A stretch of 64,000 nt of DNA. Origin: Pseudomonas sp. P818. Lineage in GTDB: Bacteria; Pseudomonadota; Gammaproteobacteria; Pseudomonadales; Pseudomonadaceae. Shown here piece after piece: positions 17,541 through 24,484 of this stretch. The notes under the pieces were generated by a model. That model was not told the DNA's origin. It ran no database searches and was given only the letters and a program-made list of their open reading frames with translations. The number at the start of each line of letters is the position of its first letter. Positions within the stretch are counted from its first letter, which is position 1. Made by a program: the position numbers and the translations under genes. The DNA is taken from NCBI RefSeq assembly GCF_000418555.1, contig NZ_ATKM01000007.1, positions 1 through 64,000 on the forward strand. Direction: 5' to 3'.

Positions 17541-18668
17541 ATGAGCGTGCATAACGTCGTGATCAGTGGTACCGGCCTCTACACCCCGGCCAACAGCATT
17601 TCCAACGACGAGCTGGTGGCATCCTTCAATGCCTATGTACAGCAGTTCAACGCCGACAACGCCGAGGCCATCGCCCGTGGCGAGATCGAGGCGCTGAGCG
17701 AATCCAGCACGGCCTTCATCGAAAAGGCGTCGGGCATCAAGAGCCGCTTCGTCATCGACAAGGACGGCATTCTCGACCCGCAGCGCATGGTGCCGCGTAT
17801 CCCTGAGCGTTCCAACGACGAGTGGGGCATCCTCTGCGAAATGGCCGTGGGCGCCGCCAAGGAAGCGCTGCAGCGCGCCGGCAAGACCGTCGCCGATATC
17901 GATGGGGTGATCGTCGCCTGCTCGAACCTGCAGCGCGCCTATCCGGCGGTGGCCATCGAAGTGCAGGCCGCGCTGGGCATCGACGGCTGGGGCTACGACA
18001 TGAACGTGGCATGCTCCTCGGCCACCTTCGGCATCCAGGCCGCGACTACCGCGATCCAGACCGGCCAAGCCCGCGCCATCCTCATGGTCAACCCGGAAAT
18101 CTGCACCGGCCACCTCAACTTCCGCGACCGCGACAGCCACTTCATCTTCGGCGACGCCGCCACCGCGGTGATCATCGAGCGCGCCGATCTGGCCACCTCC
18201 AAGCACCAGTTCGATGTAGTCGGCACCAAGCTGCTGACCCAGTTCTCCAACAACATCCGCAACAACTTCGGCTTCCTCAACCGCGCGGCGGAAGAGGGCA
18301 TCGGCGCGCGCGACAAGCTGTTCGTGCAGGAAGGCCGCAAGGTGTTCAAGGACGTCTGCCCGATGGTCGCCGAGCTGATCGCCGCACACCTGGCGGAAAA
18401 CCAGCTCAACGTCGCAGATGTGAAGCGCTTCTGGCTGCACCAGGCCAACCTCAACATGAACCTGCTGATCGCCCGCAAGCTGCTCGGTCGCGACGCCGAG
18501 CCGCACGAGGCGCCGGTGATTCTCGACACCTACGCCAACACCAGTTCGGCCGGTTCGGTGATCGCCCTGCACAAGCATCAGGACGACCTGCCCGCCGGCA
18601 GCCTGGGTGTTCTAAGCTCCTTCGGTGCCGGTTATTCCATCGGCAGTGTAATTTTGCGCAAGCGTTGA
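17541..18668 (+). CDS. beta-ketoacyl-ACP synthase III-like enzyme (PA3286 type)
   Basis: 375-residue thiolase-fold condensing enzyme. The catalytic triad is visible: Cys158 in [10 protein letters not shown], His300 in FWLHQANLN, and Asn333 in TYANTSSAG. The gene next to an ECF sigma factor matches the PA3286-PA3285 arrangement of P. aeruginosa, where the enzyme is reported to condense beta-oxidation-derived octanoyl-CoA with malonyl-ACP and so shunt fatty-acid degradation products into synthesis. That role here is by homology. RBS AAGAGGA at 17532-17538 precedes the ATG. Confidence 0.85.
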   Translation: MSVHNVVISGTGLYTPANSISNDELVASFNAYVQQFNADNAEAIARGEIEALSESSTAFIEKASGIKSRFVIDKDGILDPQRMVPRIPERSNDEWGILCEMAVGAAKEALQRAGKTVADIDGVIVACSNLQRAYPAVAIEVQAALGIDGWGYDMNVACSSATFGIQAATTAIQTGQARAILMVNPEICTGHLNFRDRDSHFIFGDAATAVIIERADLATSKHQFDVVGTKLLTQFSNNIRNNFGFLNRAAEEGIGARDKLFVQEGRKVFKDVCPMVAELIAAHLAENQLNVADVKRFWLHQANLNMNLLIARKLLGRDAEPHEAPVILDTYANTSSAGSVIALHKHQDDLPAGSLGVLSSFGAGYSIGSVILRKR

Positions 18669-18697
18669 ACTCTCTGTAGGAATGCCTGAGGCGCGTA

Positions 18698-18838
18698 GAA
18701 CCTGTTTCACGATCTAGCGAGCGAGAGCCAGGCAAGGCGAAAGCAGCCGAAAAAGCGCAGTTTACGAGCTGTAAATGAGCATTTTGAGGTTGGTTTCAAC
18801 GCAGCATGGCCGACGCGCAGCAGATCGTGAACAGGTTC
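18698..18838. mobile_element. 141-bp MITE-like element with terminal inverted repeats
   Basis: The ends are GAACCTGTTTCACGATCT (18698-18715) and AGATCGTGAACAGGTTC (18822-18838), inverted copies differing by one extra T. The interior holds TTTACGAGCTGTAAA and no ORF of its own. A possible GTA duplication flanks it (19 bases of context: GTA before, GTAC after). I recognise the sequence style as a dispersed intergenic element of Pseudomonas. It lies in the leader of the ECF sigma gene and accounts for the apparent N-terminal extension of that frame from 18806. Confidence 0.7.
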
Positions 18839-18883
18839 GTACAGGGTTTGCTCGTGCGCGCCAGGCCCTACCATGGGAGTTCT

Positions 18884-19486
18884 ATGTCCGATACTGATCT
18901 GTTGGATCGTCTGCTCACCGGTGAGCAGAAGGCCTATCGCGAGCTGGTAGCTCGCTACCAGGGGGCGATGCGCGCGGTGGCCTACGCCATCGTCGGCAGT
19001 CGCCACGCCGACGAAGTGGTGCAGGATGCCTGGCTCGCCGTGGTGCGCAGCCTCAGTGGCTTCCAGGGGCGCTCCAGTCTCAAGACCTGGCTGCTGACCA
19101 TCACCGCCAATACCGCCAAGACCCGTCTCAAGCACAACCGCCGCGAGGTGCTGCTCGACGACCTGCCCGCACCCCATGGCACGGTGGGTGACGAGCGTTT
19201 CGCCGATGACGGCCACTGGCTGCTGGCGCCGCATGCCTGGCACCAGGACAGCCCCGAAGCCCTGCTCACCGAGGACGAACTGCGCCAATGCCTGGAACAC
19301 ACCCTGGCCAGCCTGTCCGAGTTGCAGGCCAGCGTGCTGGTGCTGCGCGAGCGTCAGGGCCTGGAGTTGGAGGCGATCTGTAATCTTCTCGACATCTCGC
19401 TCTCCAATGCCCGTGTGCTGCTGCACCGGGCACGCCTGAAAGTCTTTGCAACCCTGGAACATTTTGAGGAGACAGGCCAATGCTGA
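18884..19486 (+). CDS. ECF-family RNA polymerase sigma factor
   Basis: 200-residue sigma-70 family factor of the extracytoplasmic-function type. Region 2 spans about residues 20-85 (ADEVVQDAWLAVVRSL, then RSSLKTWLLTITANTAK) and region 4 about 140-190 (LSELQASVLVLRERQGLELEAICNLLDISLSNARVLLHRAR). GGGAG at 18875-18879 supports the ATG at 18884. The frame upstream is MITE sequence. It overlaps the following anti-sigma gene by 7 bases (ATGCTGA), so the two are coupled. Its position matches PA3285 of P. aeruginosa. Its target promoters are unknown. Confidence 0.9.
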   Translation: MSDTDLLDRLLTGEQKAYRELVARYQGAMRAVAYAIVGSRHADEVVQDAWLAVVRSLSGFQGRSSLKTWLLTITANTAKTRLKHNRREVLLDDLPAPHGTVGDERFADDGHWLLAPHAWHQDSPEALLTEDELRQCLEHTLASLSELQASVLVLRERQGLELEAICNLLDISLSNARVLLHRARLKVFATLEHFEETGQC

Positions 19487-19713
19487 CCTGCAAGGAATTG
19501 GTCGCTCACTCCAGCGATTATCTCGACGGCCAACTGACGCTGCGTCAACGTCTGGCCGTACGCGCGCACCTGGCCATGTGCGGCAACTGCCGGCGCTTCA
19601 TCCGCCAGATGAAACTGACCCAGGCGGTGATCCGGCAGATGCCGGATGAGGAGTTACCCGAACTCGACGCCCTGGCTGAGCGCCTGGCGCAGAGCCGGCG
19701 TAACCAGGGGTGA
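19480..19713 (+). CDS. zinc-finger (zf-HC2) anti-sigma factor
   Basis: 77-residue protein with the H-x3-C-x2-C zinc-binding anti-sigma motif (H30, C34, C37 in HLAMCGNC). It has no transmembrane segment, so it is a soluble ZAS-type anti-sigma, expected to release the sigma factor on thiol oxidation or metal stress. Its ATG lies within the last codons of the ECF gene (7-base overlap), which ensures equal synthesis. Confidence 0.8.
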   Translation: MLTCKELVAHSSDYLDGQLTLRQRLAVRAHLAMCGNCRRFIRQMKLTQAVIRQMPDEELPELDALAERLAQSRRNQG

Positions 19714-19763
19714 ACGGTGTGTTTGCCGGGCGGTTTGGTGTCGCTCACTTGGGCAAGTCACTG

Positions 19764-19813
19764 CGTAGGGTGGATGACGCTTTTTTCATCCACCGTTTGC
19801 AGTGGCTGTCCGG
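19764..19813. repeat. left direct repeat flanking the Abi island
   Basis: A 50-bp segment (CGTAGGGTGGATGACGCTTT... to TGTCCGG) with an internal GGTGGATGA...TCATCCACC inverted repeat. It is about 85 percent identical to 23073-23123. The stop codon and last few codons of the 19786 gene lie inside it. Confidence 0.65.
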
Positions 19814-20352
19814 GCTACTTGCTCGGTAACAAAAATGTTCAGCTGCGCACATAATTGCAGCCCCTCGAACCAAGTTAAAAACCCTTCAATCGGCTGATTG
19901 TTCATTTCAATTGTCAGAGTTTTATTTCGCCAGGTTAGGGGTAGCCCTTTGGGTGAGCGCAGATCCCATAGACCGTTATGCGCGATTGCATTTCGGTAAT
20001 GTCGAATAAATTGAATAGCCGATGACTCTGAAATATCAATTTTGTTAAATTTAGCGTATGCGCGAATAGCGTGATTTGAATCGATTATCATCTGCTTAAA
20101 GGAGTTGTCAACGACGCCCCTTGCAGCGCTATTGCTCAATGCGTCGTTGAATCCGATAGTGTAATTTGTACCGCGACGCTCATTCAGATTATCTTCAGAG
20201 ACAACGATGCCTCCATCTTCATGGATATTTATGTTATATCTACTAAGCTCAGATTTTGCTGGTTCTTTGGTTAAAAGCGCATACGCTCCAAGGCTAAACC
20301 AAAAACTATCACGAGCTGCTTTGAGTTGCGTGATCGTCTCCGTCGGGGTCAA
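19786..20352 (-). CDS. HEPN-motif protein of unknown family (putative RNase toxin)
   Basis: 188 residues from a TTG start at 20352 preceded by GGAGGA (20359-20364) at 6 bases. An in-frame ATG at 20394 has no such RBS. AT-rich and unlike the surrounding genes. Near the C-terminal third it has RHYRNAIAHNG, a canonical HEPN RNxxxH motif, the catalytic signature of HEPN ribonucleases. I do not recognise the exact family. The last codons run into a dispersed repeat (19764-19813), so the C-terminus may have been replaced at the island junction. It is last in a row of four minus-strand island genes that include AbiTii-like and AbiV-like proteins. Confidence 0.55.
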   Translation of the reverse strand: MTPTETITQLKAARDSFWFSLGAYALLTKEPAKSELSRYNINIHEDGGIVVSEDNLNERRGTNYTIGFNDALSNSAARGVVDNSFKQMIIDSNHAIRAYAKFNKIDISESSAIQFIRHYRNAIAHNGLWDLRSPKGLPLTWRNKTLTIEMNNQPIEGFLTWFEGLQLCAQLNIFVTEQVARTATANGG

Positions 20353-20370
20353 AGTAAGTCCTCCACGAAA

Positions 20371-20379
20371 GTCTAACGC
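20371..20379 (-). other. integron-type core site (GCGTTAGAC)
   Basis: On the minus strand GCGTTAGAC fits the attC/attI right-core consensus GTTRRRY. It sits just upstream of the RBS and TTG of the next gene, the geometry of a cassette boundary. No matching left half is visible; the region 5' to it is occupied by the inverted repeat at 20406-20460. Confidence 0.3.
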
Positions 20380-20405
20380 TTTGCTAAGCGGCAATGATTC
20401 GAAAA

Positions 20406-20485
20406 GGGGATAGATTTATTTTTAGGCTAGTGGCTCTGTGCTATAAATAAATCTGTCCCCATTTTTAATTGTCCCCATTTTTAAT
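20406..20485. repeat. inverted repeat plus tandem 16-bp repeat between island genes
   Basis: GGGGATAGATTTATTT (20406-20421) pairs with AAATAAATCTGTCCCC (20445-20460) with one mismatch. Then TGTCCCCATTTTTAAT occurs twice in perfect tandem (20454-20469 and 20470-20485). The GGGGACAGATTTATTT theme is a recurrent gammaproteobacterial element that I associate with mobile DNA. The TAA of the AbiTii-like gene lies in the second tandem copy. Confidence 0.65.
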
Positions 20486-21377
20486 TCAGAAATGCAGCTA
20501 ACTGAGCAAGCAAGCCGCTTGCTATAACGCTGCCGGTAATGCCTTCTAGCAAAGATCTAACTGTTTTCAGAGATTCCCTTACTATTACAGACTTTGGCTT
20601 AGGTGAAGCTATCTGGTGTTCAATTGTTGCGATCTCTGCGCGCAATTCCTCTTTTTCTGTTGAGTTTAACTGCAAGCCCTCTAACTGCTTTTTAAGTTTC
20701 TCAATGAAACCAGCTAGCTGGTTCAGATCCATGTTTACTGTTAGAGATTGCGTTGCATTCGGTGAATCCTGTTGCAGCTGAGAGTTTTGCATGCTGCCGA
20801 TATTATTAGTTACTTGGTATGTGACGGTATGTGCTGACTGCTTTTCTTTTTCTGTGAAACTCATTCCTTCTCCCAATACGCCTTGCGTTTCAAGTTGCAA
20901 TGCCCAATCAAGCACCCTATTTCTAACAGCGTCTAGAATTCCAATTACCTCTATATGAGGCACTAAAAGCGAAGGCTGCAAGGGAATGTCCATACGCTCC
21001 ATTAGCCAATTGGTAATGTGTTGAGGATAGGGCATATATAGACCCCCTGAACTACCCTTAGCCGCCAATTCATCTAGCTCACCAATAGCTTGAGAATTTT
21101 TGCGACTCGATAGTTGGTCCGCCATCTTTGGATCAGCAAAGTTCAATGGTTGCCACCCATGGTACGGATTCCAGATCTTTGGAGTGCCATGTATTTGTCT
21201 GTAATCCGGAATTATATCCTCGTTGCGAGGATAACCATTTAATTCATGGTTAATCCATTGTTGAATTTCTGGAATGTTTAGCTTTCGAGATATCACAAAC
21301 GCTTTTCTTAGCAGATCACTTACCCTTATATTGCGATTTAGCGAATCTCTTTGTAATTCCAAGACCAGTCCAGTCAT
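20481..21377 (-). CDS. AbiTii-domain abortive-infection protein
   Basis: 298 residues. The first 50 or so (LVLELQRDSLN... VSDLLRKAFVISRKLN... WINHELNGY) are the AbiTii domain signature, and RNRVLDWALQLE near residue 155 is the second conserved block. A linker with NNIGSMQNSQLQQ is followed by a coiled-coil (about 215-255) and a hydrophobic C-terminal tail (about 273-298) that could insert in a membrane. AbiTii proteins are associated with phage abortive infection; their biochemical activity is not settled. AGGAGG at 8 bases supports the ATG at 21377. AT-rich. Neighbours are AbiV-like and HEPN-motif genes on the same strand. Confidence 0.78.
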   Translation of the reverse strand: MTGLVLELQRDSLNRNIRVSDLLRKAFVISRKLNIPEIQQWINHELNGYPRNEDIIPDYRQIHGTPKIWNPYHGWQPLNFADPKMADQLSSRKNSQAIGELDELAAKGSSGGLYMPYPQHITNWLMERMDIPLQPSLLVPHIEVIGILDAVRNRVLDWALQLETQGVLGEGMSFTEKEKQSAHTVTYQVTNNIGSMQNSQLQQDSPNATQSLTVNMDLNQLAGFIEKLKKQLEGLQLNSTEKEELRAEIATIEHQIASPKPKSVIVRESLKTVRSLLEGITGSVIASGLLAQLAAFLN

Positions 21378-21409
21378 GTAATATCCCTCCTGATTCCATA
21401 ATGCTTGCA

Positions 21410-21440
21410 GCAGGGGTGCGACGTCAGGAGCGTCCCCTGC
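21410..21440 (-). terminator. hairpin between AbiV-like and AbiTii-like genes
   Basis: GCAGGGG (21410-21416) pairs with CCCCTGC (21434-21440) across a 17-base loop in the 72-bp spacer. It may attenuate read-through or mark a junction. There is no T-run. Confidence 0.35.
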
Positions 21441-21449
21441 CTGTCTTGG

Positions 21450-22130
21450 TTAACTGTTTTTTGCATGATGCACCTTCTTCCATTTCCGCGATTTCAATCC
21501 TGACCGGTAAGGCCAAAGAAACAAGGTGGGGTAATCCTCTTCATTGATAATATCGTCCATTTCCCAGATGCCCCAGTAACAATCATTTTTGACTATCAAA
21601 TTATGAGTTTTGATGAACTCATAATTTAGAAGGGAGATCATCTGTCTGGCTGTTTCCTTTTTTATCTTCTTCGTGGGAACCGAGACTCGGCTAGATGTGT
21701 CCACTTTTCCTTTCGAGCGCTCTAACCCTACGTACACTGCCTGCTGTTTCTGAAGCTCCAGTTTTCGCTCCTGAACCCTCGAAACGAAACTGGGCGCATA
21801 ATCAAAAATCTCTCGGCCAATAAAGGCGAACTGTTTCTCTGGATGCAGGTAGAGGAGCTTTAGCCATTCCTGTTCAAATTTTACGTGGTCGTCGTAGCCT
21901 GGCTCCCCTTTCTTATGGAAGCCTTCGTTTGTGATCGTGGCATAGTAGTAATGATCAACCCACTTCGCTTTGGCAAACTCCTCTAGCGATAGAACAGAAA
22001 GCTGGAACGCAGAAGGGTAAGATCCATGCTTGAACAGCAGTATTGAGTCTTCGTGCAGTCTCAAAGCATTACGCAGTGATTCAGCCGCTATCTTCTTAAA
22101 CTTAGATTCGCTCAGCCCGTTGATTTGCAT
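21450..22130 (-). CDS. AbiV-family (HEPN_AbiV) abortive-infection protein
   Basis: 226 residues. The N-terminal segment NALRLHEDSILLF, then SYPSAFQLSVLSLEEFAKAKW, is the AbiV signature (helices of a HEPN fold ending in LEExxKA). A further conserved piece, QAVYVGL, lies near residue 130. AbiV was described in Lactococcus as blocking phage translation. The gene is AT-rich and starts 25 bp after an attC-like element. It lies in a minus-strand row with AbiTii-like and other island genes, so phage defence is the likely role. Confidence 0.78.
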   Translation of the reverse strand: MQINGLSESKFKKIAAESLRNALRLHEDSILLFKHGSYPSAFQLSVLSLEEFAKAKWVDHYYYATITNEGFHKKGEPGYDDHVKFEQEWLKLLYLHPEKQFAFIGREIFDYAPSFVSRVQERKLELQKQQAVYVGLERSKGKVDTSSRVSVPTKKIKKETARQMISLLNYEFIKTHNLIVKNDCYWGIWEMDDIINEEDYPTLFLWPYRSGLKSRKWKKVHHAKNS

Positions 22131-22155
22131 GGGGCTCGATTACAGTTAACGATTA

Positions 22156-22231
22156 AGCTAACAAGCGAGCAAAAGCGTAGCTTTTGCGAGTCCAGTGAGC
22201 GAAGCGAACGGTGTTGAGCGCATTGTTATAA
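22156..22231 (-). other. integron attC-like recombination site
   Basis: The outer arms AGCTAACAAGCG (from 22156) and CGCATTGTTATAA (to 22231) pair as AACAA-GCG with AACAATGCG, leaving a single extrahelical T. The interior contains a strong GCAAAAGC/GCTTTTGC hairpin. This is the architecture of attC. It begins at the TAA of the 22226 gene, as cassette attC sites usually do. The core heptamers are only partly consensus (AGCTAAC and GTTATAA). Confidence 0.45.
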
Positions 22232-22870
22232 GCCATTGTGCAGAGCTTCCCATGTTGTTACACGCTCACGCACTTTCATCATTGCATTTTCTACAGATGC
22301 CGTGATTTCTTTCTGGTTTTTCTCCGCATCTTCCCAGTATTTTAGATAGCTTCCTTTTTCAAAAGGGTCTTTATACTGGTAATCAATTGATTCTGTGTGT
22401 GCAATTTTCTCGATTGATACTACAGCTTGGTAAATGTCCTCTGGATAAAACGGTCGTTTCTTCTCTCGTATAATGTAAAGGCTTCTTCCGGCCTCAAAGA
22501 ATCGCTTCAAGCGCTCGCGTTTTAATTCATCTTTTGTCAGATTAGGATCTTGGAAGTCCAATACTGGTCGCAAGCTTATGCTTGCATCTCTTAGGTCGAC
22601 TAAAAGTGCCGTAAGCTCGCTTAAAACTTCATATTCTTTTTCGTAGCGGAATCCGTATGTGCTTAGCTTTGCAGAAAGCTCTGCTTTGACTGACTCAAGC
22701 TGGCTTGCGTATTCATGCTTTACTGTTTCAATTTTGCTGGTTATGTCGGCAATGTCTTCTTTGGTGGCAAGGTTTTCACCCTTTTTCCCAAAATACTTTG
22801 GAAGAAAGCTTCCAGTAACTAAGCCGCCTACAAAGATGAAGAATGTCCAAGTTGCTGTTTCGAGGCTCAC
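22226..22870 (-). CDS. membrane-anchored coiled-coil protein, unknown function (defence-island associated)
   Basis: 214 residues. One N-terminal transmembrane segment (about 5-25, FFIFVGGLVTGSFLPKYFG) is followed by ATKEDIADITSKIETVKHEY and a long coiled-coil to about residue 95, then a helical cytoplasmic domain. I recognise the ATKEDI...IT..IE.VK pattern as a widespread uncharacterised family but know no function. It starts with GTG at 22870 with AGGAG upstream. AT-rich. The TAA is shared with an attC-like site. It is first in the minus-strand row of Abi-type genes. Confidence 0.6.
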   Translation of the reverse strand: MSLETATWTFFIFVGGLVTGSFLPKYFGKKGENLATKEDIADITSKIETVKHEYASQLESVKAELSAKLSTYGFRYEKEYEVLSELTALLVDLRDASISLRPVLDFQDPNLTKDELKRERLKRFFEAGRSLYIIREKKRPFYPEDIYQAVVSIEKIAHTESIDYQYKDPFEKGSYLKYWEDAEKNQKEITASVENAMMKVRERVTTWEALHNGL

Positions 22871-23072
22871 GAGGTGCTCCTTGGCTTATAACAGTGATTA
22901 GATAGATGGCGGTACTAGTTCGATAGTAGAGCCTTCCACCTAACTCCGCACCATCCCGCTTCGTTTGGCACTAAAAATCCTTACCAATCAAAATCTTATC
23001 GCTATTCTCCGACAGTCCGCTGTATTCGCTTGACCTCCTCTTTTTGCTCAGCATCGCGCCAGGTACACAGCA

Positions 23073-23123
23073 CGCAGGGTGGAAGACGCTTTTCTCATCC
23101 AATGTTTGCTGTGGCTGTTCCGG
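23073..23123. repeat. right direct repeat flanking the Abi island
   Basis: Same orientation as 19764-19813 and about 85 percent identical (CGCAGGGTGGAAGACGCTTT... to GTTCCGG). Together they bracket about 3.3 kb of AT-rich DNA. Confidence 0.65.
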
Positions 23124-23205
23124 ATCGAAAGCCTCGCGCATCCTGCTTCGCTCTACCTCCTGCATCCATGCAGTCGTAGCCGCGACTGGTGGCGGGCAAA
23201 GCGCC

Positions 23206-23227
23206 CCCGGATTTCATCCGGGCTACG
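23206..23227. repeat. REP-type element (single copy)
   Basis: CCCGGATTTCATCCGGGCTACG is identical to the right arm of the pair at 30232-30253. Confidence 0.65.
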
Positions 23228-23246
23228 AAAACTTTTTTCGCCCGCT

Positions 23247-23271
23247 GTAACGCTCGCATCCCTGCCTCGTC
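23247..23271 (+). promoter_or_regulatory. ECF-sigma-type promoter of the RiPP operon
   Basis: GTAAC (23247-23251), a 16-base spacer and CGTC (23268-23271) fit the bipartite -35/-10 pattern of ECF promoters, where an AAC core in the -35 and CGT in the -10 are usual. It is placed about 55 bases upstream of the precursor ATG. No sigma70 alternative of similar quality is visible. Confidence 0.45.
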
Positions 23272-23326
23272 CATTGCTGCGAGGGCGCCAATCCGGCCCC
23301 ACATTCGAAACCGATGGAGAGATGCC

Positions 23327-23620
23327 ATGAAACAACTCAATACCCTGACTGCCACCCTGGGCGCCGCACTGCTGACTTCCATGGCATTCACTGCCCATGC
23401 CGCGAGCAACCCCTTTGCTGCGCAGGAGCTGGCCAGCGGCTACAGCCTGGCCGCTGCCGAGAAGGCGCAGGAAGGTTCCTGTGGCGAAGGCAAATGCGGT
23501 GGCGAGATGAAAGCCGACAAGGAAGGCAAGTGCGGCGAGGGCAAGTGTGGCGGCGAGAAGAAGGCCGACGCCGAGGGTAAATGCGGCGAAGGCAAGTGCG
23601 GCGGCGAGAAGAGCGAGTAA
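23327..23620 (+). CDS. hvfA: HvfA/bufferin-type Cys-rich RiPP precursor (EGKCG repeats)
   Basis: 97 residues. A Sec signal peptide (about 1-25, ending AHA) is followed by a short spacer and a C-terminal core with six EGxCG units. Cysteines at 52, 57, 69, 74, 86 and 91 form three C-x4-C pairs (EGSCGEGKCGG then two EGKCGEGKCGG blocks) separated by lysine/aspartate linkers. In the HvfABC/bufferin systems the MNIO enzyme and its partner convert such cysteines into sulfur heterocycles, and the exported peptide binds copper. It is directly upstream of the DUF692 and DUF2063 genes. The true ATG is 23327 after GGAGAG; upstream frame is repeat DNA. Confidence 0.88.
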   Translation: MKQLNTLTATLGAALLTSMAFTAHAASNPFAAQELASGYSLAAAEKAQEGSCGEGKCGGEMKADKEGKCGEGKCGGEKKADAEGKCGEGKCGGEKSE

Positions 23621-23641
23621 AGGCGAAGGGGAGGACGGATC

Positions 23642-24484
23642 ATGCACCTCGCAAACCTCACCGGCGCCGGTCTCGGCCTGCGTCGCGGGCTGCTCGCCGA
23701 GCTGATCGACGATGACGCCAGCGGCGCCGACTTTCTCGAAGTAGCGCCGGAGAACTGGATTGGTGTCGGTGGCCGGTTGGGCAAGCAGTTGCGCGCCCTG
23801 AGCGAGCGCCGGCCGTTGCTGTGCCATGGTCTGTCCCTCAATCTCGGTGGCTTCGCGCCGCTGAATCTGGAGTTGCTGCACGCCATCAAGGGCTTTCTGA
23901 ACGAGCATGGCGTGCTGGCCTACAGCGAACATCTGTCGGCCTGTGCCGACGACGGTCAGCTGTATGACCTGATGCCGTTGCCGTTCTGCGAAGAGTCGGT
24001 GGCGCGCATCGCCGAGCGCGTGCGTATCGTGCAGGACGTGCTGGAGCGGCCATTGATCATCGAGAACGTCTCGGCCTATGCGCGCCTGCCCGGCGAACTG
24101 GACGAGGCGGATTTCGTTCGCGCCGTGCTGGAGCGTGCCGACTGCCAGTTGTTGCTGGACGTCAACAACGTCTACGTCAACAGCCTGAACTTCGGCTTCG
24201 ATGCCGAGGCTTATATCGCCGCGATGCCCAGTGAGCGCATCGCCTATTTGCATGTCGCCGGGCATTACGACCAGGCGGCAGACCTGAAGATCGACACCCA
24301 CGGTGCGCCGGTGATCGACCCGGTGTGGGCGCTGCTGAGCAGCGCTTACGCGCAGCATGGCGTGCGCCCGACGCTGCTGGAGCGCGACTTCAACTTCCCG
24401 CCACTGGCCGAGCTGTATGCCGAGCTGGCGCATATCCGCAGCCTGCAACAGGCCGTGCAACCGCTGAGCAGGTACGGCACATGA
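23642..24484 (+). CDS. hvfB: DUF692 multinuclear non-heme iron oxidase (MNIO), HvfB-like
   Basis: 280-residue TIM-barrel enzyme. MNIO metal-binding motifs are visible: CHGLSLNLGG (H62), YSEHLS (E96, H97), ENVSAYA (E141, N142), LLDVNNVYVN (D173, N175, N176), HVAGH (H204, H208) and IDTHG (D218, H220). The MNIO family uses two or three irons and O2 to oxidise precursor cysteines. In the HvfB/bufferin branch this yields cysteine-derived heterocycles on EGKCG peptides. It lies 21 bp after the precursor and overlaps the DUF2063 start by ATGA, so modification enzyme and partner are coupled. Confidence 0.9.
   Translation: MHLANLTGAGLGLRRGLLAELIDDDASGADFLEVAPENWIGVGGRLGKQLRALSERRPLLCHGLSLNLGGFAPLNLELLHAIKGFLNEHGVLAYSEHLSACADDGQLYDLMPLPFCEESVARIAERVRIVQDVLERPLIIENVSAYARLPGELDEADFVRAVLERADCQLLLDVNNVYVNSLNFGFDAEAYIAAMPSERIAYLHVAGHYDQAADLKIDTHGAPVIDPVWALLSSAYAQHGVRPTLLERDFNFPPLAELYAELAHIRSLQQAVQPLSRYGT

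Larger units (their letters stand above)
22871..23326. other. 456-bp intergenic junction between defence island and RiPP operon
   Basis: No convincing gene. It holds, in order: AT-rich island sequence to about 23060, the right direct repeat (23073-23123), a REP half-element (23206-23227), and the ECF-type promoter and leader of the RiPP operon (23247-23326). Small open frames across it are repeat-derived. Confidence 0.7.

Noticed and set aside
18806-18883. 26-residue N-terminal extension of the ECF sigma factor
   Set aside because: The extension is encoded by the MITE, and ATG 18884 has its own RBS.
22938-22944. ACCTAAC (GTTAGGT on the minus strand) as a third integron core site
   Set aside because: Matches the 7-bp consensus, but no complementary partner arm lies nearby, so it does not form attC.
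23247-23271. Assigning the RiPP promoter to the ECF sigma at 18884
   Set aside because: The link is positional only, with an island in between. Kept as a hypothesis, not a feature claim.
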